Shown in pieces: positions 37,186-52,087 of a stretch of DNA of 64,000 nt. The DNA is taken from assembly GCA_030527105.1 (NCBI GenBank), contig JAUNBK010000005.1:1-64000 (forward strand). Direction: 5' to 3'. The notes beneath the pieces were generated by a model. That model ran no database searches. It had not been told where the DNA came from and saw nothing but the letters and a program-made list of their open reading frames with translations. Every line of letters starts with the position of its first letter. Within the stretch, counting starts at the first letter, position 1. A program made the translations under genes and the position numbers. Origin of the DNA: Planctomycetia bacterium (GTDB lineage: Bacteria > Planctomycetota > Planctomycetia > Pirellulales > Thermoguttaceae).

Positions 37186-39834
37186 ATGATTCTGGACATG
37201 AATAAATACACGACAAAATCCCAAGAGGCGATTGTCGGAGCGCAGGAGATAGCGAAATCTCACGGCAACCCGGAAATTACGCCGACGCACCTCCTCTGCG
37301 CGCTCCTTCAGGAGAACGACGGCATTATCGAAACCCTGCTCGACCACCTCGGCGCGCGCAAGGACCTCCTCCGCAAAGTGTGCGAGGCGGAAATCAAAAA
37401 CCTTCCAAGCGCAAGCGGAGCGATTAATCTCGGTTTGAGTCGCGACTTGCAGAACGTTCTCGAGAGTGCGCAAAAAGCTGCCGAGAGCATGAAAGACGAA
37501 TTCATTTCGACCGAACACATGCTGCTTGCGCTTGCGAAAATCCCCTCTGCCGCGAAGAATATCCTTCAAACGGCACAGCTTTCTGAGGACAAAATCCTCC
37601 GCGTCCTCGCACCCCTGCGGGGGTCAAACCGAGTTACGGATCAGGATCCGGAGTCGAAATTTGCCGCGCTCGAGCGTTATGGAATCGACTTGGTTCAGCG
37701 TGCACGTAAGGGAAAGTTGGATCCCGTGGTGGGACGAGACAACGAAATTCGGCGCGTGATTCAGGTTTTGTCGCGTCGAACGAAAAACAATCCCGTCCTT
37801 ATTGGTGAGCCGGGCGTCGGAAAAACTGCTATTGCAGAAGGTCTGGCGTTGCGTATCGTCGAGGGAGACGTTCCGCAAAGTTTGAAAAATCGGAGAATCA
37901 TCGCGCTCGACATGGGAGCGCTCGTGGCGGGCGCAAAATTCCGAGGCGATTTTGAGGAGCGCCTGAAGGCAGTGTTGCGCGATGTGGAGGCTGCGCAAGG
38001 TGGCGTCGTCCTTTTTATCGACGAATTACACACCGTTGTTGGTGCAGGAAAAAGTGAGGGAGGAAGCGATGCCGCGAACCTGCTCAAACCCGCGCTCGCG
38101 AGGGGCGATTTGCGTTGCATCGGAGCGACAACGTTGGACGAATATCGAAAATACATCGAAAAAGACCCCGCCTTGGAGCGTCGATTTCAACCCGTCTACG
38201 TCGGCGAGCCAAGCGTAGAGGACACGATTTCGATCCTCCGTGGGTTGAAGCCGCGATACGAAGCGCATCACAAAGGCGTTAAAATCAAGGACTCCGCGCT
38301 CGTGGCAGCAGCAAAATTGTCCTATAGATACATTGCGGACAGATTTTTGCCCGACAAGGCAATCGACCTTATGGACGAAGCGACCAGTCGGCTCGCCATG
38401 GAGTTGGAGAGCGTGCCAGAGCCGATCGACAAAATCCAAAGGAAGCTCGTGCAATTGGAGCTAGCGGCACGGCAACTCGCCGACGAGACGGAAGAGCACG
38501 CAGTTTCTCGACTTCGTGAAATTGAGGAAGAAATGCGCGAAAAGCGCGAAGAGCTTGCCACGCTCCGCAAGCAGTGGGAGTTGGAGAAAGCGGGAGTTGT
38601 CGACGTTCAGCAACTCCAGAATCAACTCTCCGCCGCGCAGCACGAACGCGACATGCTCTACGCCGCCATTCGTGACAATCAGTCCCAAGGGCGCATGACG
38701 AGCGAGGAGGAATTCCAGAAACTATACGAGTTGGACCTCCATTGTCGCCAGCTTCAGGAGCAGCTCGAGAGCAGCTCGCAATCGAACGAAGAGGCGGAAT
38801 TGAGCGTGGGAAAAAATCGCCTCCTTCGAAAAGAAGTGGGACCGGAGGAAATTGCCGAGGTCGTGAGTGCGTGGACGGGGATTCCGGTATCCAGAATGAT
38901 GGAGACCGAAAAAGAGAAGCTGCTCAACCTCGAGGCGCGCCTCCATGAACGTGTCGTGGGGCAGAACGACGCTGTAGAAGCGGTCGCAAATGCCGTGCGT
39001 CGAAGTCGAGCCGGCATCCAATCCGAGAATCGACCGATTGGATCGTTCATCTTTCTCGGTCCGACGGGCGTGGGAAAAACTGAGTTGTGCAAGGCGCTTG
39101 CCGAGATTATGTTCGACAATGAGAACGCTATGGTGCGTCTCGACATGAGCGAATTCATGGAGCGTCATACCGTGAGTCGTTTGATTGGCGCGCCCCCTGG
39201 ATACATCGGATACGAAGAGGGTGGGCGTCTCACGGAAGCGGTGCGGCGGAGACCTTATTGTGTCATTCTCCTCGACGAAATAGAGAAGGCGCATCGGGAT
39301 GTGTTCAATATCCTCCTGCAAGTTTTGGACGACGGAAGGCTTTCCGACAATCAAGGACACACGGTCGATTTCACCAATACGATCGTCGTCATGACCTCGA
39401 ACATCGGAAGTCGTGAGATTCAGGAACTAACGCAGCAAAATGCGCCAGAAATTGAAGTCGAAGCGGTGGCGAAAGGCGCATTGCGCGAGGTGTTTTTGCC
39501 AGAATTCCTCAATCGTGTGGACGAAACGATTATCTTCCACCCGCTCAAGAAGGAGCAGATATTCGACATTGTGAAAATTCAGGTCGAACTTCTTCAGAAG
39601 CGCCTGCTCGAGCATGGTTGGTCGCTTGAAGTGACACCAGCGGCGATTCAGGCGGTGGCGGACGAGGGATACGATCCCATTTATGGCGCGCGTCCGTTGA
39701 AGAGGGTGATTCAGCAAAGAATCGAAAATCCCATGGCGACCGACATTTTGAAGAACAATTATCCAGAGGGAACCATTTTGCGCGTCGATTTTCGAGGAGA
39801 GCGCTACGTCATTTCGAGCGAAAAAATGGCGTAA
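37186..39834 (+). CDS. clpB: ATP-dependent disaggregase ClpB
   Basis: A hexameric Hsp100 disaggregase of 882 residues that works with DnaK to recover aggregated proteins. The Clp N domain ([16 protein letters not shown]) is followed by NBD1 with GEPGVGKT and [25 protein letters not shown] long coiled-coil middle region covers about 410-530 ([25 protein letters not shown]). NBD2 has [16 protein letters not shown] and the [24 protein letters not shown] pore segment. An M-domain is present, which distinguishes it from ClpA and ClpC. The start at 37186 has GGAAGAG; a second ATG at 37198 lacks one. Placed directly after dnaK, which fits joint function. Confidence 0.97.
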   Translation: MILDMNKYTTKSQEAIVGAQEIAKSHGNPEITPTHLLCALLQENDGIIETLLDHLGARKDLLRKVCEAEIKNLPSASGAINLGLSRDLQNVLESAQKAAESMKDEFISTEHMLLALAKIPSAAKNILQTAQLSEDKILRVLAPLRGSNRVTDQDPESKFAALERYGIDLVQRARKGKLDPVVGRDNEIRRVIQVLSRRTKNNPVLIGEPGVGKTAIAEGLALRIVEGDVPQSLKNRRIIALDMGALVAGAKFRGDFEERLKAVLRDVEAAQGGVVLFIDELHTVVGAGKSEGGSDAANLLKPALARGDLRCIGATTLDEYRKYIEKDPALERRFQPVYVGEPSVEDTISILRGLKPRYEAHHKGVKIKDSALVAAAKLSYRYIADRFLPDKAIDLMDEATSRLAMELESVPEPIDKIQRKLVQLELAARQLADETEEHAVSRLREIEEEMREKREELATLRKQWELEKAGVVDVQQLQNQLSAAQHERDMLYAAIRDNQSQGRMTSEEEFQKLYELDLHCRQLQEQLESSSQSNEEAELSVGKNRLLRKEVGPEEIAEVVSAWTGIPVSRMMETEKEKLLNLEARLHERVVGQNDAVEAVANAVRRSRAGIQSENRPIGSFIFLGPTGVGKTELCKALAEIMFDNENAMVRLDMSEFMERHTVSRLIGAPPGYIGYEEGGRLTEAVRRRPYCVILLDEIEKAHRDVFNILLQVLDDGRLSDNQGHTVDFTNTIVVMTSNIGSREIQELTQQNAPEIEVEAVAKGALREVFLPEFLNRVDETIIFHPLKKEQIFDIVKIQVELLQKRLLEHGWSLEVTPAAIQAVADEGYDPIYGARPLKRVIQQRIENPMATDILKNNYPEGTILRVDFRGERYVISSEKMA

Positions 39835-39838
39835 TTTT

Positions 39839-39887
39839 TCGAAAAGGGAGATTTTCTCATTTTTTTTGAGAAATTTTCCCTTTTTTA
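39839..39887 (+). terminator. Terminator after clpB
   Basis: AAAAGGGAGATTTTCTCA and TGAGAAATTTTCCCTTTTTT form a long imperfect hairpin with a T-rich loop and T tail. Confidence 0.8.
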
Positions 39888-39899
39888 GTGCCTATTCAC

Positions 39900-39927
39900 T
39901 TGTTATTTTCCATTTTCGGATTATAAT
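39900..39927 (+). promoter_or_regulatory. Promoter of the Ala/Pro/Glu-rich protein gene
   Basis: TTGTTA (39900-39905) and TATAAT (39922-39927) are 16 bp apart, about 50 nt before the start codon. Confidence 0.65.
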
Positions 39928-39980
39928 TGTAGGGAGTAGAGTATCTTGCGTATTTTAACCAAACTTAAATGAGGAGTGTA

Positions 39981-40607
39981 ATGAGAAAGATAAGTCGAGC
40001 TTTGTTTTCGTGTTTAGTCGTGTTCGGTGCGGTTTCTGCTCTCTATGCAGACGACGCAGTGGTCGATGATGCCGCGCCAGCAGTCGAAGCGGTTGCGGAA
40101 GAGGCGGCTCCTGCCGAGGCGTTGCCAGCGGAATTGCCTGCTGAACTGCCCGCAGAACTGCCCGCGGAAGAGGCGCCCGAAGAGATCGTGTTGGAAGAAG
40201 CCCCTGCGGCGGAAGAAGCTGCACCCGAAGCGGAAGCCGAGGAACTCGTGCTGGAAGATGTGCCGGTCGTTGAAGCCCCCGCTGTCGAAGCTCCCGCCGA
40301 GGAAGCCGCCCCTGCTGAAGAACCCGTCGTGGTTGAAGAACCCGCCGTCGAAGCTCCTGCCGAGGAAGCTGCCCCTGCTGAAGAAGCCGTCGTGGTTGAA
40401 GCTCCCGCTGTCGAAGCGCCCGCCGAGGAAGCCGCCCCTGCTGAAGAACCCGTCGTTGTCGAAGCCCCCGTCGAGGAGGTCGCTCCAGTTGAAACCCCCG
40501 CGCCATCCCAAGAAGCCGCAGTCGTCGAAGATGCTGGTCACGCGTGTGTTCCGGCTCAAAAGTGCGTTCGCCCGGTGTATCGTCCGCGATACTATCGTTG
40601 CCACTAA
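39981..40607 (+). CDS. Exported Ala/Pro/Glu/Val-rich repeat protein
   Basis: A 208-residue acidic, low-complexity protein. It has a clear signal peptide (MRKISRALFSCLVVFGAVSALYA, cut before DD). Its body consists almost wholly of PA-E, EAP and AEE repeats, with three tandem 21-residue units. The C-terminus is suddenly different: Cys-containing and basic (HACVPAQKCVRPVYRPRYYRCH). That end could bind metal or cell wall. The start at 39981 is preferred over 39969 because GAGGAG stands 5-10 nt before it. I do not recognise a family. A spacer-like cell envelope role is possible but unproven. Confidence 0.75.
   Translation: MRKISRALFSCLVVFGAVSALYADDAVVDDAAPAVEAVAEEAAPAEALPAELPAELPAELPAEEAPEEIVLEEAPAAEEAAPEAEAEELVLEDVPVVEAPAVEAPAEEAAPAEEPVVVEEPAVEAPAEEAAPAEEAVVVEAPAVEAPAEEAAPAEEPVVVEAPVEEVAPVETPAPSQEAAVVEDAGHACVPAQKCVRPVYRPRYYRCH
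40269..40457 (+). repeat. Three tandem 63-bp coding repeats
   Basis: Units 40269-40331, 40332-40394 and 40395-40457 each encode VExPAVEAPAEEAAPAEExVV and differ by a few bases. A partial fourth unit follows. Copy-number change would keep the frame. Confidence 0.85.
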
Positions 40608-40637
40608 ACTCTGAGAAAGACGCTGTTGCTTGAATTC

Positions 40638-40686
40638 AGGCGGCTTGGGACATCCTTTCGTGATGCTTCAAGCCGCCTTTTCTTTT
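40638..40686 (+). terminator. Terminator after the repeat-protein gene
   Basis: AGGCGGCTTG (40638-40647) and CAAGCCGCCT (40669-40678) pair perfectly and are followed by TTTCTTTT. Confidence 0.85.
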
Positions 40687-40740
40687 GGTGATAGGCTATT
40701 GAAGAGGGCGATCCACACGACCACCCTCGCGCGAGAAAAC

Positions 40741-44922
<4,182 letters not shown>

Positions 44923-47394
44923 ATGAAAAATTTTTACACCCACGCCCTTTTATTGTGGACGTTTTTTCTCTGCGCGACGGTCGTTGCCCAAGAGAAAAGT
45001 CATGAGTATTGGATTTCGCCTGTTCCTTTCACGGAAGTGCAGGTCGAGACGGGATTTTGGAAGCCTCGATTGGATGCGTGTCGCGAGACGACGATTCCGT
45101 TCTCATTCAAAAAGTGTGAGGAAACGGGGCGAATTAGCAACTTTGCCAAGGCTGGCGGGTTGGAGCCGGGAAGGTTTCAAGGGATTTATTTCGATGACTC
45201 CGACCTCTACAAGGTGATAGAGGGTGCTGCGTATGTGTTGGCACTCCAGAAAGACGAAAAACTCGATGCGTATTTGGACGAAATCATCGCCAAAATCGCT
45301 GCCGCGCAGGAGGACGATGGGTATCTCTATACCATTCGAACCATTTATCAAAAAGCGGCGCAAAAAGAGGGGCAAGCGGTTCCGCCCGGTGGCGAGAAAC
45401 GTTGGTCGAACACTGGCGGACACGAACTCTACTGCGTTGGGCACCTCTATGAGGCGGCGTACGCCCACTATCTCGCGACGGGGAAGCGCAACCTTCTCGA
45501 CGTCGCGCTCAAGTCGGCAGACCTGATTTGCGCCACGTTTGGTGTGGACAAGTCGCAGAATTGGCCTCCGGGACACCAGGAAATCGAGATCGGTCTGGCG
45601 AAATTGTATCGACTCACGGGCGAGAAGAAATATTTGGACACGGCACGATATTTTCTCGACATCCGCGGACCGCACGAGGGGCGAACGTATCCTGCCTACG
45701 GCGGGTACAGCCAGGATCATCTTCCCGTTTTGGAGCAAAAAGAGGCGGTGGGGCACGCCGTCCGCGCACTCTATTTGTATAGCGGAATGGCAGACATTGC
45801 CGCGCTCACAGGAGACGAAGAGTATTTGCGAGCGATTCGCACCATTTGGGACGACGTGATGGAGCGCAAACTCTACGTCACGGGCGGACTCGGCGCGAGA
45901 CCTCACGGCGAAGCATTCGGCGACGCGTACGAACTCCCCAACGATACGGCTTATTGCGAAACGTGCGCCCAAATCGCTGGCATTTTTTGGGCACACCGCA
46001 TGTTTCTCACCTCGGGGGAAAGCGACTTTATCGACGCGCTTGAGAAAATCCTCTACAACGGAATGCTCTCTGGCGTCAGCATGGAGGGGGATCGATTCTT
46101 CTATCCAAACGTCCTTGAAGTCCACAATCGGCGCGAGCGCAGCCCGTGGTTTGGGTGCTCGTGCTGCCCGAGCAACGTTTGTCGATTCCTTGCTTCCATG
46201 CCGGGGTATATTTATGCGGTGCGAGAGGATGTCGTGTACGTGAATTTGTACACCGATTCGCGCGTGGAGTTGGATGGGGTAGTCGATGGTAAGGCGTCTA
46301 AAATTGTCTTGGAACAAAAAACCGACTATCCGTGGGACGGTGCCATTGTCGTCACAACGCAGACGCCGGGGACTTACACGCTCAAATTCCGCGTTCCTGG
46401 CTGGGCGAAGGATGAAGCCGCACCGGGAAAGGAAAAATTGTACACCTTCCTCCCCGGCTGCGCGACCGATAGCGTCCAGACTGCGCAAGAAAACTCCGCT
46501 CACTCGGAGTCGCTGACGGAGGATGGGTATATCACCATCACGAAAACATGGAAGGTGGGCGACACGGTGGAGTTGTATTTTCCCATGCCGATTCGCAGGG
46601 TGATTGCGGACGAGCGTGTCGATGCGACGCGGGGGAAGGTCGCTCTCCAACGCGGTCCGATGGTCTTCTGCATGGAGCAGCAAGACGTGCCAGCGCAGAG
46701 CCTTTTCGCTCTCGTTTTGGACGATTCCGCTCCAATCGAGGCGACGTGGGAGCCTGATTTGCTCAATGGAGTGGTGGTCCTCAAGGGTGAGTTGGAGGAG
46801 TACTCCATGGCGCGTTCCGATAATGCACAAGAGGCGGTTGCGACCAGAAAGGTGAAATTCCAGGCGATTCCGTATTATGCGTGGGCGCATCGTGAGGCGC
46901 GTCAAATGTGTGTCTGGATCGCGCGCACGCCCGAGGCGGCTCGCCCCTTGAGTTGGATGGACTCCGTTGAAATCCGAACGCCTGAGTTCGTCCAAACCCC
47001 CGAAATCATGAAGGATGGCAAAATCCCAACCGGTCCGGAAGACCACCAGCACGCGCGTATGCATTGGTGGCCCAAGTTGGGCGTCGCGTTGTGGATGGAG
47101 TACCATTTCCCAACGCCGACGCAAGTCTCGGGAGTCGAAATCTACTGGTTTGACGACACGGGGCGCGGGCATTGCCGAACGCCAGAGTCGTGGAAGTTGT
47201 TGTATCAAAGCGAAAATGGGGACTGGCTGCCGGTCGAGAATCCGTCCGAATTCGGCGTGAAGGTGAATCAGTTTAACGTTGTCACGTTTAAACCAGTCGA
47301 AACGAAGGCGTTGCGCGTTGAGATTCAGTCTCAAAAGGATTGGGCGGGCGGCGTCTATGAGTGGAGAGTGACGAGAATTCAACCTGAGAAATAG
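44923..47394 (+). CDS. Secreted beta-L-arabinofuranosidase, GH127 (DUF1680)
   Basis: An 823-residue exported GH127 enzyme with signal peptide MKNFYTHALLLWTFFLCATVVAQ. It removes terminal beta-L-arabinofuranose from plant cell-wall glycans. The Zn-thiolate active site is readable: Glu346 and Cys348 in YCETCA, and Cys414-Cys415 in GCSCCPSNVCRF, as in known GH127 enzymes. An alpha/alpha barrel with YDWGGYSQDHLPVLEQ-like helices precedes a beta-sandwich and a C-terminal F5/8 type C-like segment (LWMEYHFPTPTQVSGVEIYWFDDTG). The ATG at 44923 has TTGGAG 7 nt upstream; the TTG at 44911 overlaps that site and is unlikely. It has its own terminator. Confidence 0.93.
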   Translation: MKNFYTHALLLWTFFLCATVVAQEKSHEYWISPVPFTEVQVETGFWKPRLDACRETTIPFSFKKCEETGRISNFAKAGGLEPGRFQGIYFDDSDLYKVIEGAAYVLALQKDEKLDAYLDEIIAKIAAAQEDDGYLYTIRTIYQKAAQKEGQAVPPGGEKRWSNTGGHELYCVGHLYEAAYAHYLATGKRNLLDVALKSADLICATFGVDKSQNWPPGHQEIEIGLAKLYRLTGEKKYLDTARYFLDIRGPHEGRTYPAYGGYSQDHLPVLEQKEAVGHAVRALYLYSGMADIAALTGDEEYLRAIRTIWDDVMERKLYVTGGLGARPHGEAFGDAYELPNDTAYCETCAQIAGIFWAHRMFLTSGESDFIDALEKILYNGMLSGVSMEGDRFFYPNVLEVHNRRERSPWFGCSCCPSNVCRFLASMPGYIYAVREDVVYVNLYTDSRVELDGVVDGKASKIVLEQKTDYPWDGAIVVTTQTPGTYTLKFRVPGWAKDEAAPGKEKLYTFLPGCATDSVQTAQENSAHSESLTEDGYITITKTWKVGDTVELYFPMPIRRVIADERVDATRGKVALQRGPMVFCMEQQDVPAQSLFALVLDDSAPIEATWEPDLLNGVVVLKGELEEYSMARSDNAQEAVATRKVKFQAIPYYAWAHREARQMCVWIARTPEAARPLSWMDSVEIRTPEFVQTPEIMKDGKIPTGPEDHQHARMHWWPKLGVALWMEYHFPTPTQVSGVEIYWFDDTGRGHCRTPESWKLLYQSENGDWLPVENPSEFGVKVNQFNVVTFKPVETKALRVEIQSQKDWAGGVYEWRVTRIQPEK

Positions 47395-47412
47395 TCTCTT
47401 GTTGCTCTCGGT

Positions 47413-47458
47413 AGTGTCTCCAAATTTGCGCAAGTGTAAATCTGGAGACACTTTTTTT
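47413..47458 (+). terminator. Terminator after the GH127 gene
   Basis: AGTGTCTCCA (47413-47422) and TGGAGACACT (47443-47452) pair perfectly and a T run follows. Confidence 0.85.
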
Positions 47459-47500
47459 CTCATTTTCTTGGTCTTTTTTGTGTTTTTTCCAATTTTTTGC

Positions 47501-47528
47501 TTGCAAAGAACATGAAGTGGAGTATAAT
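47501..47528 (+). promoter_or_regulatory. Promoter of the PEP-CTERM gene
   Basis: TTGCAA (47501-47506) and TATAAT (47523-47528) are 16 bp apart, about 75 nt before the start codon. Confidence 0.6.
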
Positions 47529-47602
47529 GATCAGCATGTGAGTGGTCCTGAGATATGTCCACTCTCGGGAGAAATGATCCTCGGTCGATTTAGGAGAATA
47601 TC

Positions 47603-50600
47603 ATGCAGAAAACAATGAAATATATATATATATATATATATACTGGCGCTGATTCCTTGTGTTGCATTCGCACAAGATCCATACGTTACTAACACCGAAA
47701 CACTGAATCCCGGTGGCGACGGCGTCGTTGGCACGCTGCGGTACGGACGCTACGTCAATTACGCGCAGGGGAAAACAACGTCTCAGAGCTCCACGTTGGG
47801 CAGCTATTCGTCTGATTTCGCAGTCGATGGCGTGATCCCTTCTGCGAATCCTAACAACTTTTCTCATACTGCCGTAGACCGCAGCACTACCCACTGGTGG
47901 CAGGTGAATTACTCCACCACGGCACTGGGGCTTGCGGAAATATACATCTTTAATCGCTCAGGTTTTGAGTCTCGTCTGGATGATTTCACCATTGATATAT
48001 GGAATGGGGATCCCAGTAACGGCGGGACGCTCGTTCAATATTGGGCGGACAACGCATCTTTTTCTGGAGGGAAGTCCTTCACTCTCGACACGTCGGCGAA
48101 GGGCACCTATCTGCGGATCACCGATGGTGCCGGGACGGAGTGCCTCACACTTCCGGAAGTGCTTCTCTTTGTTGACAAAACGGATGTCGGTGGATACGGA
48201 AGCACTGCGACTCAGGACGGAAACTACTACTGGGCGACGCCTTTCACGCAAAGCTCGACGGGCACGCTCGTCATGGACTGGGATTTGAGCGGTACCGCGC
48301 CCACTCACGACGTCCTCGACGTTGCGGGTTCTTTCACGGCAGGCGGAACCATTCAGATGAACGTCATTAGTGGCGCAACGCTTACGGCAGGCGAGTATGA
48401 ATTGCTCAAGGCAGACTCCTTCAGTGGTACGTTCGCTTCTGTCGTTTACTCTAACGACTTCAGAAACGCGCTCGAAAATGCGAGCTTGCTCAGCGACTCC
48501 TCCACTCTTGCAACCTCGGGAAAATTAACGCTCCAGAGCATGGCGTCTGACGATGCTTATTGGAAAAACACTGCGGCGGCGGGGGCGGATTTTGCCACCG
48601 CAGGCAATTGGGTCGGAACTCCCTCTGGAAGCACGCTCTATATGGGCGTTTATGCTGGTGACGATGATTCCGCAGTTTTAAGCACCACAGTGGATGCCGC
48701 TGCGCTTGTAATGGGGCGCGAGGCATCGACCACCGCGCTCACGATCAACACGGGTGGAACGCTGACGACGACTGGCAACGTCTTGGTTGGAAATGTTGCA
48801 AACTCCACCGCAACGCTCACCGTCAATGGAGGAACTCTCGACGCGACTGGTATTTTGAGAGTCGATTACGGCGGCACGCTCCGGATCGACAGCGGAAGCG
48901 TCTCGGCAGCGGGCGGTTCTGGGGCGGGCCATCAAGCCAACGCCGTGGGACAGATTGCCGTCAATGGTGGATCCTTGACATTTGGAAACGGGTTAAACTA
49001 TTTCGGATACGGTGGCGGCTCAAAAGGAAGTCTCACCGTGAGCGATGGTACCGTGTCGATCAATCAACTGCAATTGGGATACAATGGGAATTCTACCGGA
49101 AGCGTTACGATAGACGGAGGGAAAACAACCTTCACGGGCAACGCGCGCATCGGAAATAGCGGCACAGGAACAATTACCCAAACGAACGGAGAAGTAACGA
49201 GCACTGGGACGATGTACATCGGCGACAATTCTAGCGGCACGGGAACGATTTCTATCTCTGGCGGGACATGGAATGCCACACAATTCGTCGTCGGAACTCG
49301 TGGGACGGGCAACCTCAATATCTCTGGGAACGCAAGTGTGACAATGTCAAGTAGTCTCGTGGTGGCGTACGCAGCGACGAGCGGCGCACGAGGAACCGTC
49401 TCTCAAACGGGCGGCACCGTGAACGTGCAGGGAGAAGGAATTCAGTATGGACTTGGAACGGACAGCAATACCGGAACGGGGGTCTATAATCTCTCCGGCG
49501 GAACCCTCACCGCGAATCGCGTTTGGAGAACGAAAGATGGCGTGACGGCAGAGTTCAACGTGAGCGGCACAGGAAAAGCGACCATAACGGGAGACATTTC
49601 CGTCCCCACAACCGTGAGCGGTGGTTCTTTGACGGCGGGATCAATCAGCGGCTCCGACTTCACACAATCGGGCGGAACGACAGACCTCGCGACGCTATCC
49701 GCCACCAACAGCGCTCTCAAGGGTGGAACCATGACAGTCGGTTCCATCACGACGGACTTCGTTCAGAGCGGTTCCTCCACACTTGCTCCTGGCGGAGTTG
49801 GTACGATTGGCACCACGGAAGTCTCCGGCGCGTACACAATCGAACGCGGTCCGGGAACGGAGAATGTTGCGCTCGGTAAAGCTGCTTCTATGTCGACTGT
49901 GTATAATGCAGCTTTCCCCGCATCGAAAGCCGTCGACGGCATAACGATAACGGGAGAAACCCCAGACACCTACAATTTTGCTCACACAAGCGGGAGTTCG
50001 GGAACCGATCAATGGTGGCAGGTCGACTTGGGAGAGACGACTACGTTGGGAGCAATCAAACTGTACAATCGATATGCCAACGGCAGTCGACTTACCAATA
50101 ACGGTTCTACTTACCATTTCGAGTTGTACAGCGGAACCCTTGATGATTTGGGAGAGCGGGTTTGGACTTCGCCATCTTACAGCACGTACACACCTGGCAT
50201 CGAATTTAACTATACCGATGCGGACGGCGCGCAGGGACGAGTTCTTCGCATCGTGCGCGATTTCGCAGACCCCGTTCCCTCGGGGGACGAGGTGACGCTG
50301 AATCTTGTCGAGCTTGAGGCGTATGCCATGGTGAATCCGACGCTTTCCTTCGATATCGCGGCAGACGCAAACGACACGATAGCCCTTTTGTCTGGCGCCT
50401 CACTCGACCTCGACAATGCAATTTTGTCGCTCAATTTCCTCGACGGAGTGACTCCCGAGGCGGGCGACTCATGGCAGCTTTTCGATATTCAGGACGGCGC
50501 GACGCTCGCGGGCGATTTTGCGGAAATCCTTTCGAATATCGCTCTCGCACCGGGTTTGAGTTGGGACACATCCCGGCTCCATGAGACCGGCGTGTTGAGT

Positions 50601-50693
50601 TTTGGTGCCGAGTCTGTGCCGGAGCCATCGACGTGGGTGCTCCTCCTGATCGGCGCGACGTTCGTTGGCATGAGAGTGCGGCGACGAAAGTAG
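47603..50693 (+). CDS. PEP-CTERM exported beta-helix-like protein, out of frame at present
   Basis: The ATG at 47603 has TAGGAG upstream, and the codons run MQKTMK then a Tyr-Ile repeat. With (TA)11 the frame then ends at a TAA after about 20 codons, so the long frame is not reached. Restoring it with (TA)12 or (TA)9 gives LALIPCVAFA cut before QDP and a 1030-residue (or slightly shorter) protein. It has an F5/8 type C-like segment (HWWQVNYSTTALGLAEIYIFNRSG) and many Gly/Thr-rich beta repeats (GTLTTTGNVLVGNVANSTATLTVNGG). A second discoidin-like segment follows (QWWQVDLGETTTLGAIKLYNR), then the C-terminal VPEPSTW motif with a transmembrane helix and RRRK tail. It would be a surface or extracellular-matrix protein sorted by an exosortase. 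Confidence 0.85.
47621..47642 (+). repeat. (TA)11 dinucleotide tract in the signal-peptide codons
   Basis: Eleven TA units between the ATG AAA and CTGGCGCTG codons. Slippage by +1 unit or -2 units restores the frame; all other small changes keep it off. Confidence 0.95.
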
Positions 50694-50707
50694 ACGTCTT
50701 TGGTACT

Positions 50708-50733
50708 GCGCTCAAAGGAATTTGAGTTTTCGC
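50708..50733 (-). repeat. 26-bp inverted repeat, right copy
   Basis: The exact reverse complement of 44857-44882, 14 nt after the PEP-CTERM stop. The two copies enclose the GH127 and PEP-CTERM genes (about 5.9 kb). Confidence 0.85.
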
Positions 50734-50756
50734 TTTTGGTGTTGAGAGGTTTTGAT

Positions 50757-50793
50757 GTTGGGTGAGTTGGCAATGTCCGATTCACCCAACTTT
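50757..50793. terminator. Hairpin between convergent genes
   Basis: GTTGGGTGA (50757-50765) and TCACCCAAC (50782-50790) pair perfectly, followed by TTT. Its position suits the ends of both the PEP-CTERM and CorC-like genes. Confidence 0.6.
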
Positions 50794-50794
50794 A

Positions 50795-52087
50795 TCATTC
50801 GACACCATTCTCGCGCTCGATTTTCACGGACTCGATTTTCCTCGCGCTCGCTTTGAGCACCGTGAGTCGGATCTTTTGCTTGTCGAGAGAAATAGAGGCA
50901 TTCTCCTTCGGAATGCAGCCGAGTAGCGTGAGAATAAGCCCACCGATCGTTTCATAGTCCCCGTCGTCAGGGATGTCCCACTGGAGTTGGGAATTCAGCT
51001 CGTCGATGCGCGTCCGCCCCAAGACGTTGAAAGACCCATCGGGGTTGGGGATAATCTCTTTTTGCGGCTCTTCGTCCGTTTCGTCCGTGATTTCTCCCAC
51101 GATTTCTTCTAAAATATCCTCAAGCGTCACGACGCCCGCCACACCGCCGTATTCGTCCAAAACGATGGCAAAATGGCTTCGATTTCTGAGGAATTCCTGG
51201 AGCAACATCTGCACGGGCTTCGTCTCCGGCACAAAAACCGGGGCGTGCATCATCGATATCCAATCCACACTCCCACTTTCTGCCGCATTTTTCCATTTCG
51301 CGAGCAAATCTTTGCTAAAAAGGACGCCAATGATATCGTCGCGACTTCCGTTGTAAACGGGGATTCGGGATAGCTGGGTTGAATTGACAAAATCGAGCAT
51401 TTCGTCCCACGTCGCGTCCTTGGAGAGGCACTCCATCTCCGTGCGCGGGGTCATCACGGCAGACGCCGTCACTTCGTCGAGTTGCATAATCCGCTCAATC
51501 ATCACTCGCGCGTTGTCGGCAATCACGCCCTCCTTGTGCCCCTCCGTCACGATGGAGCGAATCTCCTCTTCAAGATCGACTTCGTCCTGCTCCGCGATGT
51601 TTGAGATGCCCGCCAAGCGATAAAAGAAGAATTTGAAGAATTTCGAACACGCCGAGAGCGGGAGCGCGAGGAACGAGAGGAAGCGGAAACAGCAGAATCC
51701 GTGATAAACGATGTGCGTCGCGAACAGGTCGGCAATCGGGATCGGGAGCCAATAGCCTGCGGCAACGTAGAGAAGAAAGCATCCGCCGCATTGCGCCCAC
51801 ATGGACGCGCTGTCCCACAAGAGCGCGTTGGGAGAAGTGAGACCCCCGGAGACGAAACACAACGCAGCCGCCGGCGTCGCGAAAAGGAGGAGCGCGCGCA
51901 GCATCTCGATCCCCTCTTGCGTCGATTCGTACGAATTGATTATGACGTCAAAATACGCCCCAGTATTTTTGTTCGAACACTTTTTCTTGAGGTCGTGCCG
52001 CGTGAACTCCACGAGTGCGCGCGAAGCAATGGAAAGAAGGAACAAAACCAAACACAAAAGACAATAGAAAGCAAAAGCGTTAGTCAT
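50795..52087 (-). CDS. CorC/HlyC-family membrane protein with CBS domains
   Basis: A 430-residue protein with an N-terminal four-helix DUF21 membrane domain (NAFAFYCLLCLVLFLLSIASRALVEF and following helices). Two CBS domains follow, from about residue 220 (MTPRTEMECLSKDATWDEMLDFVNSTQLSRIPVYNGSRDDIIGVLFSKDLLA). A C-terminal CorC_HlyC domain (LDEYGGVAGVVTLEDILEEIVGEI) ends it. Related proteins (CNNM/CorC) transport or gate Mg2+ and are often wrongly called hemolysins. The start at 52087 opens the first helix. It overlaps the ybeY stop by 8 nt, the arrangement common in bacteria. Confidence 0.92.
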   Translation of the reverse strand: MTNAFAFYCLLCLVLFLLSIASRALVEFTRHDLKKKCSNKNTGAYFDVIINSYESTQEGIEMLRALLLFATPAAALCFVSGGLTSPNALLWDSASMWAQCGGCFLLYVAAGYWLPIPIADLFATHIVYHGFCCFRFLSFLALPLSACSKFFKFFFYRLAGISNIAEQDEVDLEEEIRSIVTEGHKEGVIADNARVMIERIMQLDEVTASAVMTPRTEMECLSKDATWDEMLDFVNSTQLSRIPVYNGSRDDIIGVLFSKDLLAKWKNAAESGSVDWISMMHAPVFVPETKPVQMLLQEFLRNRSHFAIVLDEYGGVAGVVTLEDILEEIVGEITDETDEEPQKEIIPNPDGSFNVLGRTRIDELNSQLQWDIPDDGDYETIGGLILTLLGCIPKENASISLDKQKIRLTVLKASARKIESVKIERENGVE

